NCBI GenBank assembly: GCA_947179485.1
Contig: OX359246.1
Span: 29,760,001 to 29,824,000 of the forward strand
DNA: 64,000 bases
Reading direction: 5' to 3'
Source of the DNA: Allacma fusca
Taxonomy: Eukaryota; Arthropoda; Collembola; Symphypleona; Sminthuridae
How positions within the stretch are numbered: the first letter of the stretch is position 1; every line of letters begins with the position of its first letter. Under the pieces are notes generated by a model. That model was not told the DNA's origin. It did no database searches and saw only the letters and a list, made by a program, of their open reading frames with translations. This document shows positions 48,439 through 61,884 of the stretch, piece after piece. Made by a program: the position numbers and the translations under genes.

Positions 48439-49757
48439 TTAAATCTCATACGCTTCCCCCATGTCATGTTTGCAAATTTCCAGCTCACTCCGATGAATGC
48501 TCACAACCCAAATAAAGAACGCCTGACACCCTGCCCCAACGACATAAGGGATAACCGAGAATGTATTTTGATAGGAGGAAATATAGTTGAAAAAGTAGTC
48601 ACCCGCCGGAAGGATAATGTACAGGGAAAGTGAAAAGCAGGCGTAATTGATCCAGTTAGTGAGGTAGTCGGTATTTCCCTGGAATCACAAGTATAAGTAA
48701 GCTCTCAATTATTGGCTTAAGCCTAAAAATTCATTACACTACATACTAGTCCCTATGACCCCACAATTTTCCTCATCCCTAAAAAATAACCCACGTATAT
48801 ACTCCCTACTAAATACATAGATACTTATACAGAACATACATACTTGTCCGTTGATAAGTGTGGATCCATTTCGTGGGAACTAATTGCAAATGCAACGCAT
48901 CAATAATTCATTCCTATCATGGACTCTTTCCCAAACACTAAAAGCTACATTGCATCAGATCATGCTCTATTCTTCGGTTGAGAGACCACACTGTCCATAA
49001 TAGCTAAAGAACATGCCCAATAACAATGGTCAAAATTGATGGAATTGCCTTATTGAAAAATAAATGAAAACATTTCAAAAACTCAAAAGAGGGAGGGTCA
49101 CTATTATTTTAGGGTCAAAGGATTAAGAAGCACTCACTCACTATCCCTGCCCTGAAGATCCTAACTCTTAACTATCTCCTGCATAAATACATATTTCCAG
49201 ATTATTATTTTTATTGGATCTTAGCAAAAATACTCTCAGATCAACTTACCCCATACGCTCCTATCAGTAGACAAACGCCCATTGCAGCGCCCATAATAAG
49301 CATCATTAGAATTAAAACAATGACGAGGAATCCAAGGATAACTGGAAAGAAACATTTATTGTAAACAAATATCATTACTTCCCCCATATATATCTCCAAT
49401 GGATATATTTATATTTAGCAACAAATAAATTCCAAGTATTTAATTTCCAATTTCAAAAATTATTTTCCATACTTTCGAGTCCCGACTCTGGGGACATCCC
49501 TGTAAAGCTCCCGACTACGACAAAATGAAAAAACGATAAAGTTGCAAGGAAGAACTCAACCTATACAAAAGGACATTACAAAAATTCACAAATTAACATC
49601 TCTTAATTCAATGACAGGGGAAAAATAAATTTTAAAAGGGAAGGAGTTTATTTGGACTCGACTCATTTAAACTTACGGTCTGGATCCAGCCAATGATTTT
49701 CGTCCATAATTTTGCCTCACAGCAGCAAATCTTCCGGCCTATGGGCTGATACTCCAT
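48439..49757 (-). CDS. Small four-pass membrane protein, family member 1 (166 aa)
   Basis: Four exons: 49757-49677, 49560-49473, 49341-49250 and 48678-48439, intron phases 0, 1, 0. Exon 1 (MEYQPIGRKICCCEAKLWTK, then IIGWIQT) carries the family signature. Hydrophobic segments: VEFFLATLSFFHFVVVGSF (exon 2), ILGFLVIVLILMMLIMGAAM (exon 3), and two in exon 4 (YACFSLSLYIILPAG and VVGAGCQAFFIWVVSIH). The C-terminus after the last helix is short and charged. The first extracellular loop is 13 codons shorter than in members 2 and 3. The three adjacent cysteines could be palmitoylated. The topology is MARVEL/DUF4728-like, but no such match is claimed. Function unknown. Confidence 0.8.
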
Positions 49758-51738
49758 AATTGATTTGGCAAGGGTTCCCTCCGTGTTGGGACACTACACA
49801 AAAAAAACACTACCAGGACCAAATTGCACACATCCAGGAATATTTGTTTACAAATTGGGCTTCCCTATTACTGCTGTTCCCTATACGTATGTACGTATGT
49901 GTAATTGAGGCTTCCAGCCTTATTCCTATCCCTCGGATATATACAGGTATATTTCCTGCTTATGTTTTCCTCTCCGAGGGAAAACGACTGGAAAAACAAA
50001 CCCGTCCCGAAATAAAATTGGAGCTTGTACTCCCTAACGCTCCCACAATGCTACTAAATCCTCCGACTGATTTGAGTGTTTAAAATATCCTTGCCCTTGT
50101 TTTTCTCCAGGTCCATGATGACGGAAACGATGTGACTCATTCATTATACGGGTATTACTTCCTTGGATGGAATTCATTTTTTTGTCACCCCTTGCATTAA
50201 ACTCCCAAATAAACTCATTCTCTCTCTCTCACACACACACACACACATAGTACACACAAGTCAAACGGATCCTCCTGCCTTAGTGAGCTGTCAAGGGTAG
50301 GGTCTAAATATTAGGAGCACATAAGCTTAATTATGTACACACATCCCGTCTTCTCACATATCTTTGGGAGCAACCTCTGGAATTGTTTATGTGTACGGAA
50401 ATTTTCCCCATGTAGAGAAAAGTGCCTCGTTTATATCTAGGTACCTATACAAAGCCATTAAAACTTTTTGTCCCCAGTAGTTATGAGGACTGTGTAGTGC
50501 CAGCAAATTGAAAATAGCTGACCGGCCCCATAGCCAGCCTGATATGCGTGATTCAGATTCCAAACTATGATTGTCCTATAGTTTGCTCATATTGCCCTGT
50601 TCTGGGGTGCTGGAGCTTTAGTCGTGCAAAATACTGGAGAAATGCGATTCTACAATTTGGTATTTTTCATGCCCTAAAACTTTTCCTTGTTTTCCGGTTT
50701 GTTCATACTACTACTCTCATAGTATAGTTAAGGAATGAACCCTCCCACGCGAGAAAATTATTTATCGTGATAGCATTACCATATAGTCCAATCTGCCTAT
50801 AGACCTTAGATATAATTACAGATAAATACAGGGAAAGGTCCCCAGTAATTATACATTATGGGATGTGCTTATGATCTCCATAGGAATATATATTTTATAC
50901 AATGTAATTATGTATTTATATCTACACATATCTACATATGTATTTTCGTAAATAAATTTAACCCATTATTTCCATTCTTTCTCAACACAACAAGCTCCTG
51001 CACATTGAATATGTACACAGCATGGAGCTCAAGTCCCCTATCATATAATTGATGCGTGGTTCTGTCTTGATTCCCTCGATTAGCCCAGTAATGAAATGAA
51101 CTTTGGCACGCACAAATAATTATGACTCCTTTTAGTAATATATGATAATCATAACAACATGAAAAAGAGCGTTTAATCTTGCCAAAAGCGGTCCAAGTTG
51201 TACATTCAAATATATACATTAACAAAACATTTAATGTACAGTTTGTACATATATGAGTGTGTGTGTGTGTATGTGTGTGTGTGTCTGTGTCTGTGTGCAC
51301 TCTCATTATATAAAAGAGCCCCTGATTATTATTACATGAAAAGAATTTTTCCTCCACAGTGACACAAATATTTGAGCACAATCCCCTTAATTATAGAATT
51401 TTCTCTCTCTTTTTTTCTCTCCCTGTGAAAGCATTAGATATCATTAGAAGATCTAAATCATGTAGAGTATTTTTTAGGTGCTATTATTATTATTATTATA
51501 AAGGGAGTGCACACAGCTTACAAAGGATTAAATATATTGCTACAACCATTTCGGTGTTTTTTTAATAACAAGTTGTTTTTTTTTTTAAAACGTTAGAATG
51601 GTAAGAGTTAATTACATTTTCTGAGATTGTGTTTTTTTATTTTCCGGGAATATTTTTGTTTTCCTGGGATGTTATTCTTTTGTGGAGGATATTATTTTGA
51701 ACACGCGCTGGGAAGGGGGGGGGGGTTTTGGTGAAGTC
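49758..51738. other. Intergenic region with microsatellites
   Basis: No gene. Simple repeats: a CT run followed by CA at 50,221-50,246, TG repeats at about 51,257-51,296, TTA repeats at about 51,483-51,500 and a pure G run of about 12 near 51,714-51,725. The left part is the presumed promoter of the 48.4-kb gene and the right part the 3' UTR of the next one, with AATAAA on the minus strand at 51,636-51,641. Confidence 0.5.
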
Positions 51739-54553
51739 TTAAATAGCGTAAGTCTTGTGGTATCTTGAAAACCCTCTCTCCTGGTCAAACTGGATCTCCT
51801 TCATGTGAATGCCCACAACCCCAATGCAGAATCCTTGGATGAGGAGACTCATGATGAAGACATAAATGTACTTGAGGAACTCGGTATATGTCCCTGCAAA
51901 TCCTTCCGCAAGGCTAACCATGAATGAAATGACCAGATGCATGACCGCGAAAAAAATCCAGGCTTGCAAATACGCCGGTTTCCTCTATATGTGTATTTTT
52001 TTGGGGGGAGGGGAGGGGAGAAAAAAAAGTCATAAATGCATTAGATCGATAGAGTAGTAAATGTTAAGAAAAAATAAAATGTAAAGAATAGAAATGACAT
52101 TGACAAAAATCTGCATGAGCCCTGGATAACTTCCACATCGAAAATCCGGGAGAGCCGGAGTCTATATCTGTAATTTTCTCTACTCGTAATTTTAATATCC
52201 GGAGTTTTGTGAGTTGGATTTAAAATCTTACCCCGTAAGATCCTTTGAGCAGCAGGACTCCCATAACCACTCCAATGAGAGCCATCATTAAGTATACGAA
52301 GAGTGCGGTGGCTGGAAGGTTTCCATACAAACAAACAAATAAAAGTTACTTGTCTTATGTGTATCTACATATGTAAGGCTTGGAATAAATCCTTAAGCTC
52401 AATAAAGTAAGCAGAGCGTCATAAAACTCTGTGCAGTCTTGACGTCAGAGAGGAAATAAAAAGGACAATATTTAGAGGCTCAGTTGTACATATCCATAAA
52501 TAACCCGAGTATAGACTCTTCCCCTTAATCCCATTTCCTTGTAAGAGCCTAGTGTCCCTGGCTTTGGAGCTATTATTGTTACAGGTCCTTACATTTAATT
52601 TTGTATTGTACATAATTTCTCCTAACAATTTTTTTTTAAATAATTTTTAGCAGTGCATCCCAAATTAAGGTCAAATTTTGTTCTTCCAGAGATATCCGTC
52701 CTTACAAGCAGTAAAAGTCTTCGGATGGCAATTATACACTATTTGCAAAATTTCTGTAGAATCTCAATTTGACTTCATAAGCCCCTTTTGCACATGCTCA
52801 CATTTGCTTCTCCCCATTAGCCATTATAGCCCAGGATTTAATTATTTTACATGAGGTCGTCACACATACATATGTAATTATACGTATCTATGTATGTTTG
52901 TAGAGCTCATGTGAGAAATTGTACAAGCCTGTAATTGCTTTGGCATAAAGCATTAATTATATGTACATATCGTCCTCGAAGTGACAAAATAGGCAAGTTG
53001 TATTTTTGATGAGAAGCAAAATGATCTACATCTACATTTAATATCATATAGGTACATATCCTTTTGCTTAATAACAAAATCAACCGAGTGAAAGATCCTT
53101 AAAAGCAAAACGGACCATATACAATTATCAAATAAAGCCAAACTATCAGCAATAATTAAATGCACATTGCAAAACACAGTAGGCATGGGTCAATTGGGTC
53201 AAGTATTTCATTTTGCTTTTCCCTTGAATTTAATATGGTCCGATTTACTTTTAGTAATTAGATTTAATGCAATAGGTCCGATTTGCATGGAGTGAGATTT
53301 CCCGCCCACTGACTCAATTTTGCCTCCTCAATACCGACCCTCTAATTCCATGAGATTAATTCTAAACAAATTTGGAGTGCATCCTTCCAGAGGAGGCAAA
53401 ATGGCCGAGTAAATTCATTTTCAATTAAACACAAAATTTCGACATGGAGATTTACTAAAGACAAAATTGTCTACTAACAGATAAAAATACTTGAACATTT
53501 TGCTTTTAGTAAAACTGCACGGGGACTGGTTTCTTTTTAGTAAAACTTTGAACGTAGATCATATATTTCTTTCAGGGAAATAGCACGTAGACCATTTTGC
53601 TTGTAATAAAACTGCACGTTGATCATTTTGCTGTGAGAAAAACTGCATGTAAAACAGATTGCTTTTAGTAAAACTTGATAATTTTTCCTCCAGACAAACT
53701 GCACACAGACTATATTGCTTGTAATAAAACTGCACGTAGATCATTTTGCTTTCAAACAAACTGGAATACGGTAGTACAGGGTTTGCCTGTACTAGTTAAA
53801 CTGCGACATTATAATTTGAATCAAAAATCCATCCAGTTCACTCTGCCCCTTCACCGATGATAAACATGCTAAATTAACAATACTATCCAAGCTTATTGCT
53901 CCGCAATGTGACGTACTTGCCAGCTGGTAGAGTCTCATCTGTTCAATTTTGTCGGGATGAGGAGACTGGTTGGCAGCAGAAGAAGCCACAGAAAGGCCAG
54001 TTAGGAAAATGAATAGGATGACGGCTGATGAGAAATTGACAACCTGGAATCAGTAATAATTACACTCTAATAATTAAATGGTCTCAGCAGTATCCAATAA
54101 AATTAACTATCTTTATGACATAGACCATTAAGATATATGCAAGTGTCTCGGGTCCATCCTGTTCAATGTAAATTCATCGGAACTGGATAAGCATCACAAA
54201 CATGTGTTACTTATTCCTCTAGACCTGAAAATACAGTGGGATGTCCCTTTATAAAAGAACCCCTTAAAAGAACATTTATTCAAATGTATCAAATCTATTG
54301 ACATATTTCTCATTGTCACAGGGTTCTGCTGCGTAGAAATGCTCCTGCCCGAATCGTTCCTACAAAAACGGAGTCTTCCACACGTCCTTTCTTTTCCCTG
54401 ATTGTCAGTCGTAAACAATTATCAAGATTAGAAATTCATGTGTGAGATATTTGACAGATTTGAGAACCTTACCGTTTGAAACCAGCCGATGACCTTCGTC
54501 CACCCACCAGCCCCACAGCAGCAGATGATAATTCTCTGTGACGAGTCCTCCAT
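51739..54553 (-). CDS. Small four-pass membrane protein, family member 2 (177 aa)
   Basis: Exons 54553-54473, 54043-53917, 52311-52232 and 51984-51739, intron phases 0, 1, 0. Exon 1 has MEDSSQRIIICCCGAGGWTK then VIGWFQT. Exon 2 gives NFSSAVILFIFLTGLSVASS and a hydrophilic loop (HPDKIEQMRLYQLA). Exon 3 is VYLMMALIGVVMGVLLLKGSYG. Exon 4 has AWIFFAVMHLVISFMVSLAE and YVFIMSLLIQGFCIGVVGIH, then a KEIQFDQERGFSRYHK cytoplasmic-type tail. Exon 1 is exactly as long as in member 1 and exon 2 as long as in member 3, supporting tandem origin. Intron 2 is 1.6 kb and contains a 31-bp minisatellite. Role unknown. Confidence 0.82.
53496..53762. repeat. 31-bp minisatellite in intron 2 of family member 2
   Basis: About eight degenerate units with the core CATTTTGCTTxTAxTAAAAC followed by TGCACGTAGAT. 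Unit starts were seen near 53,496, 53,527, 53,560, 53,593, 53,624, 53,655, 53,686, 53,711 and 53,742. Non-coding. Confidence 0.85.
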
Positions 54554-56675
54554 GCTCCGTCGTTCGCAAAGTACATTCGAATCGTTGGGTATGTATTTAC
54601 AAGGAATTTAACCTATATACGTCTCATGCACACTGTCAGTAATGATTCCAATCCTTAAGATCTAGAAATGAGGAAAGGATACAATGTCAGGGACTAAAGT
54701 AAAGTACAGTCAATTGCGTTTGCTGAGAGAGATTCGAAAGAGTTGGGAGACGTCGGGAAGGCTCGAGAGCTCTCGGGGATATTAGACTTGCCCGGTTTAT
54801 TCCCAATCCTTTTGCCTGCTATACAATGTGCTCAGTATATCTATCTATAATTATATGTACCCATGGAAACTATATACACTGCCTTACAGGAATTTCCCCG
54901 ATCTCTATATCCTTCAAGATTCTCCCTGTAAAAGGTAAAGTTTGGTCTTAGGATATATTTCCAGTTTGGAGTTTTGATATGTCGTGTAGTTACAGGGGAG
55001 ACTTCCCAAGCGAATCGATTTCCTCGAAGAATGCATACAAGTTCAAGGCAAGCTCTATGTCTATATTGTGTTTTGACAAACAGCCATATATCCGGATGAG
55101 ATTCTACGTTTTAATAAAACGATTCTACTTTTTCCCAAAATTACCAGAACTTCGTGGGAAAATGTTTTTCGGAGAGAAATTCCCCCAGCTCTGTGCAAAT
55201 TATTATTTCCAGACGTAATAAAATACAAATTTTTATATCAATATTTGGCATCAATTCTTGTATACAAAATTATTTTATCGTTTTGGGGATTTTGTAGACT
55301 AAATTTTAAAATGTTACATTGCAATCGGTAACCTATGCTTTTCAAACACCTGTGAACACACTCAGTCCTGTGGAAATGCTGCTTTTTAAAATTCATCAGA
55401 TAATTTGTGGTTTATAATTTTTGTTGGTAATTAATGACCGGGTGATGTTTATTTATTACCAGGACCAGAAATCAAAAATTGGGATTTTAGTGCAATACAC
55501 TCGTGCTTGAACTAAGACGGGGATAATAAAAAAGCTTAAATAAAGAACTTTCTCTCTAAGGACAAATAATTTGGGCAAATTTCCATTTAACACTATGTCA
55601 ATTTTTCTTGTTCAAAAATCTTGCCAGTGTGAAAGAGTCAAAGTTCCCTCGTCCTGAGTATCAGCTCTTGTAGATGTATAGTACTATTAGTAGAAGAGCA
55701 TTCTGTATGTTGCACATGCAAATCTTCCTTGAGTAGATACAAATACCTAATAAGAATTTTCACGCTGGGAAGGAATTGAGAAGGTGCTGGTTTGTATCCA
55801 GCTGTTTCACACAGTTTATTTATCTTAGAATTCCTGGTGAGTTGGGAAAAGACAACTTATTGTTTTGGTTACTCAAGTTTGGTGATCATCAGCCATTCCC
55901 CTAAGTTTTGTTGTCTGAGAGTTCATTTCTCTTTACCCAAGAGCCACAAAAGTGAAGGAAATAAAGGAGTCTGTGAACCCTTTCTGGGAATTTTTGCGAG
56001 AGTAATTACTCTGTAGTATTGGAAATTCTTGAGAAAAATAAATGATCTTATTTTAATTTGAAAAGTTTCCAAATCTGAAAGTTTTTTCAACTTCAAATTG
56101 AAATTCATGTTTTGGGAGGTTTCTGAACGGAGCGAGCTTTTTTTCGTGATTTGACTAGACGTTTGATTAGGAGGGATTCATAGGGAGCACTCAAGGATCA
56201 AGTTGAAAAGTTTTTGGATTTTATTTAGTGGCTCGTATACACACATGTATGCACCTTAACATATCCACCTATCAACAGATATGTACATACACATCAGCAA
56301 CCCCAGCCTTTACTTCCCAATCACTTTGTCTAAAAAGCACAGAAAGTTTCGAGGTTAAATCACCTCCAACTATAACTCCTGTCAATTTCAGTCACGGAAC
56401 CTCCCACCATTCCAAATCTTGCGGCTTCAGCGGCGCCTACATAAGTCGTTAAAAAAACCTTATAAAAAATCCATCATATAAAAAAAAAATTTATATGGAA
56501 ACTACCTCCACCCACATTGTATCACTAGAAGTAATTTTCCTAGAAATTACTGTCAACGAGCGTTCGTTCATTTTGAGGCAATGCCTTCCGTGACGTACAC
56601 CTTTACATGAAAAATGTCTAAACCTATAATTATTAGGAAAAAATAGAATTATTGAAATTTCTCTACGCTATTGAG
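54554..56675. other. Intergenic stretch, nothing recognised
   Basis: Presumed promoter region of family member 2 at its left edge. No exon with the family signatures or other conserved frame was found up to the hAT element. Confidence 0.45.
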
Positions 56676-57661
56676 CAAAGGTGGGCGCCTCCCCTACATG
56701 TAGGGCCTACAAGTAGGCAAAATATAGGCTGCAAAAAAATTCCCATGTTAATTGTAGGCATTATAGGATAGGGGGATAAATTGTTGTGTAGAATGCCTAT
56801 AAAATGTGTTGGGCATAATAACTTATCCATATAAATGTAGGCTAAATGTAGGCACACATTTTACATTCATTTATATGTTAGGTTGATGTACGCACTATGC
56901 TGTGGACATTTGCTACTGTTTAAATAGTACTTCCTTAAATTTTTCTCTAAAATTCCTGAAAAAGTAGGAAATTATTGTTTCTAACTGCAGTCATAAGTTA
57001 AAAATTTAATTTTCACGTAGTATTCAAATTAGTTATCCTCAGGGTGCATGAATGGGGTAATGTGCATTTTCTAAGGAAAAGAACACTTCAAAAGTCCTGC
57101 AGTACGTTCCCTAATAGTGATAAATAATGTTATTATGTTTGTTTGCGATAAAGTTTTCCCAGGTGATGTCAAGGGCGGAGGGGAACTGCAAATGCGTCTA
57201 TTAGCGCTATCATACATACTATACATAACTCTTATTGTTAGTGTAGGTACTTTAATTATGTATGATATACCTAAGTTTGGGATAAATTAATAAAACGTAT
57301 AACGCCGGGAGAACTCCAATTTGACATAGGGGAAATCCTTGTGTAGGGAGACAACTCAGGCGTTCCTATATCAGCATAGATTTCCTATAGACTGTTACAT
57401 ATTACTCATAGGCGCAAATATAGGCTAAAATTATGTAGGCGTAAATGTAGGCTGTGGATTTTTTCAAGAATATGTAGGCGTATATGTAGGCTATAGTTAA
57501 CTTTTTTTTAAAATGGGCATATAGGTAGGTTTGCGAATAATCCTTCCATATATGTCGGTATAATTATTTTAGCGACACTAATGTAGGCATAATGTAGGTA
57601 GGATCGTGCATTAAAAATATATGTAGGATATAGGCGAGGCAAACTATTTTGCCCACCTTTG
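56676..57661. mobile_element. Non-autonomous hAT element, CAAAGGTGGGC termini
   Basis: The inverted termini CAAAGGTGGGC / GCCCACCTTTG are flanked by perfect 8-bp duplications CTATTGAG (56668-56675 and 57662-57669). Long subterminal tracts of TAGGCxxAxATGTAGGC words mirror those in the element at 7,946-8,739, of which it is a sister copy. No transposase inside; the internal frames are by-products of the repeats. Confidence 0.95.
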
Positions 57662-57669
57662 CTATTGAG

Positions 57670-58849
57670 TAAAATAAATGAAGGAAAAAAGTAAGAAAGT
57701 AAAAGAAAAATATAGGAATTTTCTAACAATAAGCAGAGCATTTATTGCAATCACAGATCCAAATGAATTTACATCTATTTGATTAGCACCAATCATATAT
57801 CATAGTGTAATATAGTTAGCGTCCTATTTTTTTTTATTTGTCCTAAAGGGTCTATTGGCAGTAACCGCAATTAGTTCTATAATAAATTCTATATTATTAA
57901 AATTATATATTTTAGTAGATGAGTATATAGTAATTAGTCAACCCTGGTGAAAGCAGTTCTAAATGTAACAAGTCAGGTTCGCATTTCTACATTTAATGAC
58001 CCTTGTGCTATGTAATTACATATGTATGTATATGTCTACAGTGAATACATAATAGATCTCTTTTATATAATTATATTTTTATATTATTTTAATTATAATT
58101 ATTATTATTGTTATTATTATTATAGGAAACTGCTATTTTTTTATACTGAGGATGAGATATAGATTCATATCACAAATCCCTAAATTATAGCAAATATGTA
58201 TAATTTCATAGGAAGCTTCAAGTATATATGCAATGCTATTGCTGTATACACTTGGTCACATGAGGAATGTGTGTCATCTAACTTTTTGGCATAAAATGTT
58301 ACATTCAGGTATATATGTTTTTTTTGTATTGTATCTAATTATTTATATATGTAATATATAGCCAGGTATTGCAAGTTCCTCCGTAATTCCGTATATAAGA
58401 GTCTAAATTGTCTAAATACTATTGGTTTGTACATGAGAGGTACATTTTTTCTCTAGAGACTAAGTGTGTATATGGCCTGAGGTTATAATCTGATATTAGG
58501 TAAAATTATTCTATAGTTTGATGGTAAATATATAAACGGCTCATAGGATTAATATCCTAATGGATATAATTTTCCTGTCGTAACTTTACATAAAATTAGT
58601 AAATTTTTTAGCGGGATTTTTTCTTGTTGTCGTTGAAACATTCTTTTTTACAAGACAAATATCATCGATGCAATTGGATTTACATTGATTCGTATAATTG
58701 TTTATGAAGATGAATTGTAATAATTATTATGTAATTAGTAAGTACATATTTCGATGAGTGTATATAATTAAATACATTTATATATCTATAATTATTAATA
58801 TTATTATTATTGAACCCTATAATTATATGTATAGTGTGAGCGACTGATT
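57670..58849. other. AT-rich intergenic stretch with TTA repeats
   Basis: Very AT-rich, with a TTATTATTATTAT-type tract at about 58,085-58,125. It includes the presumed 3' UTR of the next gene. No other gene. Confidence 0.45.
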
Positions 58850-60668
58850 TTAGCAAGACCTGCTCGCATCCGTTTTTTCCTGAACGCTCCCGTCCTCCTT
58901 CGTATCCTCAGTCCCTTCCAAATGATGGCCCCGGAGCTCTTGCTCATGAATCCTCACTACCCAAACGCAAAAGCTCTGGATGGCAAATGCTACAATTACG
59001 GTGAAAATCCAGCGGAATCTCTCCATCGTATTCTCCTGCTTAAGGCTCGCCACCCCGGCATTGATTAGCCACACGAGTGTGAATACCACTGTGAGGAATA
59101 CCCATATCTTCAGCAAGCACGGCCTTTTCTGTAAAATATCCCCATACAAAAAAAAAATATTATTTTGTTACAGCTTGTAAATAATTACATGATATGGATT
59201 TTTGTGTAGATACAAAAAATCCATAAAATTTCCAACCAGAATAAAATCATTATTATTGACAATTACAAACAGAATTTATGGGACTAATCTGGAAAGATGT
59301 TATTCGTAAATAAGAATATGAAAAATATCACAAAAAAGTACACTTACGCAGTATGAACCTTTAAGTAAGAGGTAGGACAGGAATATCCCAAATAAACTCT
59401 CAAAAAGTATCACCCAACCGTTTGCATACAGATCCGAGCCTTTTGAAGAGGAAGTACAATTATTTTGAAATTAGTAATTTTTCTGGGGTTCCTTTTTTCA
59501 AATGGAATTCTTTGATAGAGAGAGATTAGAGAGAGTGTGTGCTCTACAATAGTAGTGCAGTATGTATATATTATGTTAACGGCATGAATAGCAAAATATT
59601 ATTATGGAGAAATGCCTGTCGTAAACGGAACACCATTGTTAGCTTAGGCTGTGTATAATATAATTGTGGTTTATATTTATTTCCGTACAATTCAATAAGT
59701 TTGGATGTAACTTACTATCAAAATTCTGTGCTTTGACTCCGTATCTCTCCATCATGGATATGACAATATCCTTCCCTTTCTTTTCCCAAGGTATGAGCGT
59801 CAGGACGACTAGGAGTGTGAAAACGTGGAAGATGCTGGAAACCTTAGGAAATCACAAACATTTCAACAATAACAAACATGTAGAATTACTGTTATTTCCT
59901 GGGCTCAAGTCAAAATGGCCTTCACTCAAACAAGATAGTCCACAATTCCACATGTCCAAGCCACCCAAAATGATAAACCAAATTTTTATTTAAATAAATC
60001 AAAATCATTTGAATAATTATTAATTACTGTCCATTTCACTCCTCCCTCTTAACTCGACTCAATAAAAAAGTCTCCACTTCATTTTTGTTATAAATAAAAA
60101 ATCCACCTGTACATTTCCCCTGCTTGCAGTACCTTCACACCTATACATCTGTCTATATTATTACATCCACAAATTTTGTCAATACTGCTCCACATTCCAG
60201 TTAAAATTTAACAAACACTAAAAAATTTAAAATAAAAACTTTCGAAACAATTTCTAAAAATGTGGCACTCAAAATCTTCACTTGAAAAATTTCTGTCTAC
60301 TTTCTCCTTAAATTCTCCTTTCTTTTTTTACTTTAAAAAGCTTTATGTTTTGCGTAAAAACCGATCACAGATGTTTAGTATTGCTCCTTGGCCATGAAAA
60401 AAAAATCCTATGTACTTATGAATTCGACATACATTCATCTGTTGAGGATTCATATTTATAGATATCAATTCACATACATACATACATACATACATACATG
60501 TGTACGAGTATCTATGTATGTATGTATGAATGGAATGATGTATACATTATACAAGGTATATGACTCAAAGGTAAAATATATTGACAGATTTGTACTTACA
60601 AAATAAAACCACCCAATGGACTTGGTCCAGACACCCGCCCCACAGCAACAAATCTCTTGTTCAGGCAT
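58850..60668 (-). CDS. Small four-pass membrane protein, family member 3 (188 aa)
   Basis: Exons 60668-60600, 59842-59716, 59439-59348 and 59128-58850, intron phases 0, 1, 0. Starts MPEQEICCCGAGVWTK then SIGWFYF. Exon 2 gives SSIFHVFTLLVVLTL and a loop with ISMMERYGVKAQNFD. Exon 3 is GWVILFESLFGIFLSYLLLK then GSYC. Exon 4 has IWVFLTVVFTLVWLINAGVA and FTVIVAFAIQSFCVWVVRIH, followed by the longest tail of the family, rich in Glu, Asp and Lys (HLEGTEDTKEDGSVQEKTD). The ATG is chosen because it lies four or five residues before ICCC, as in member 4; the longer upstream frame is not shared. Intron 1 holds a CATA microsatellite. Confidence 0.82.
60472..60532. repeat. CATA/TATG microsatellite
   Basis: Repeated CATA, a short spacer, then repeated TATG, so that the array can fold on itself. 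It lies in intron 1 of family member 3. A TC-repeat follows upstream of the gene at about 60,754-60,790. Confidence 0.8.
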
Positions 60669-60754
60669 TTCAAGACACACGAACACTAATGCACGAGCTT
60701 AAAAAAGGTTACGGAATGTTACCAATAAAATACTTGTTACTTTCTGATACTTTC

Positions 60755-60789
<35 letters not shown>

Positions 60790-61884
60790 ATTCCTCTCAA
60801 TGGCTAGGTAATTATATGTATATATGTTTTTCACGAGAGGAGATAGAGAGAAGACTTGGTGCATGCAAACCCTCTAATCTACCTTTCCCTACTGTATTAG
60901 GACTTCAGTAAGGGGGAAAGTCAGAGTCAACATTTTTCGCAGTGGAAGAGTTTCTGGGCTCTGCGCGCGGGATCTTTCCCGTATCCTTTCACCAGAAGCC
61001 TGAAAAGGCTGGAGAGGAGAAGGAGATGAAACTTTCCCTAAACCATACAAAATATAGTTGGTTTATAGTAGATACAGAACTAGTACATACGAAAAAAGAG
61101 CCCACTCTTTTTATACACAGGTCTGGAGGAGGAAAGCTCTATGGAGAGATAAATTGGAGCATTGCTCTCCTTTCCCCTTCTATACTTCGGGACTTTTGTC
61201 AGGGAAGAATTTTATATAGGACGATCCCTTCCCTATATAAAACATCCATGGAAGGTCCCTACTTGGGAACCAGGGAATGTTTGCCCTACTTTCCAAATTA
61301 ACCCACTGACAAGAAGATGAGCACATTCATTCGAACCATTTCAAAGGGACGCTATACCCCCACACCAGTCATATCATCAAAACTTATGGAAAAGTTAAAG
61401 TTACATGAGTCTCCGTGTTTTATGAGGTCTTTCGGCAAAATTTCGGGGTACACTTTTGTTACCATTCCTATTTTCTTCTCCCATGGACAGTCAGCAAGCC
61501 TATCGTATAGTAATAAATCCCTTTACAAGAGCATGCTCTCTCACTGCAGGGCGCGGGAATATGCTCCAAGACATAATTATTAAGTTTTGGATGTTCAGCC
61601 CATGTTAAGACATTTAAATAATTAGTAATTTAATAGTAAAAACGTAATTTTTTGCTGGACACTTTTTGAGGCAGTTCATAATTAAAATGAATCCTATACG
61701 TGTCAGTTTAAATTTTATTCTTTTCAAATTGAAGGTATCACAAGCGGTAGTATTTACCTATCTATATGGATATAAGTGCACAGGGACAATCAGGACTGGC
61801 CAAAAAGGTAATAATTGTAAATGCAGTTTTGTTCAAGCGCTTAGAGCTATTCTGGTCATTCCCTCCTTCGTTCTTTTAATCCTA
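60669..61884. other. Intergenic stretch, presumed promoter of member 3 and 3' UTR of member 4
   Basis: Contains a TC microsatellite at about 60,754-60,790. The plus-strand frame at 60,942-61,301 shows no domain. Minus-strand AATAAA occurs near 61,715, consistent with the 3' end of member 4. Confidence 0.45.

Noticed and set aside
50932-51381. 149-codon minus-strand open frame with a His-Thr run
   Set aside because: The run HTHTHTH comes from a TG microsatellite and nothing else in it resembles a protein.
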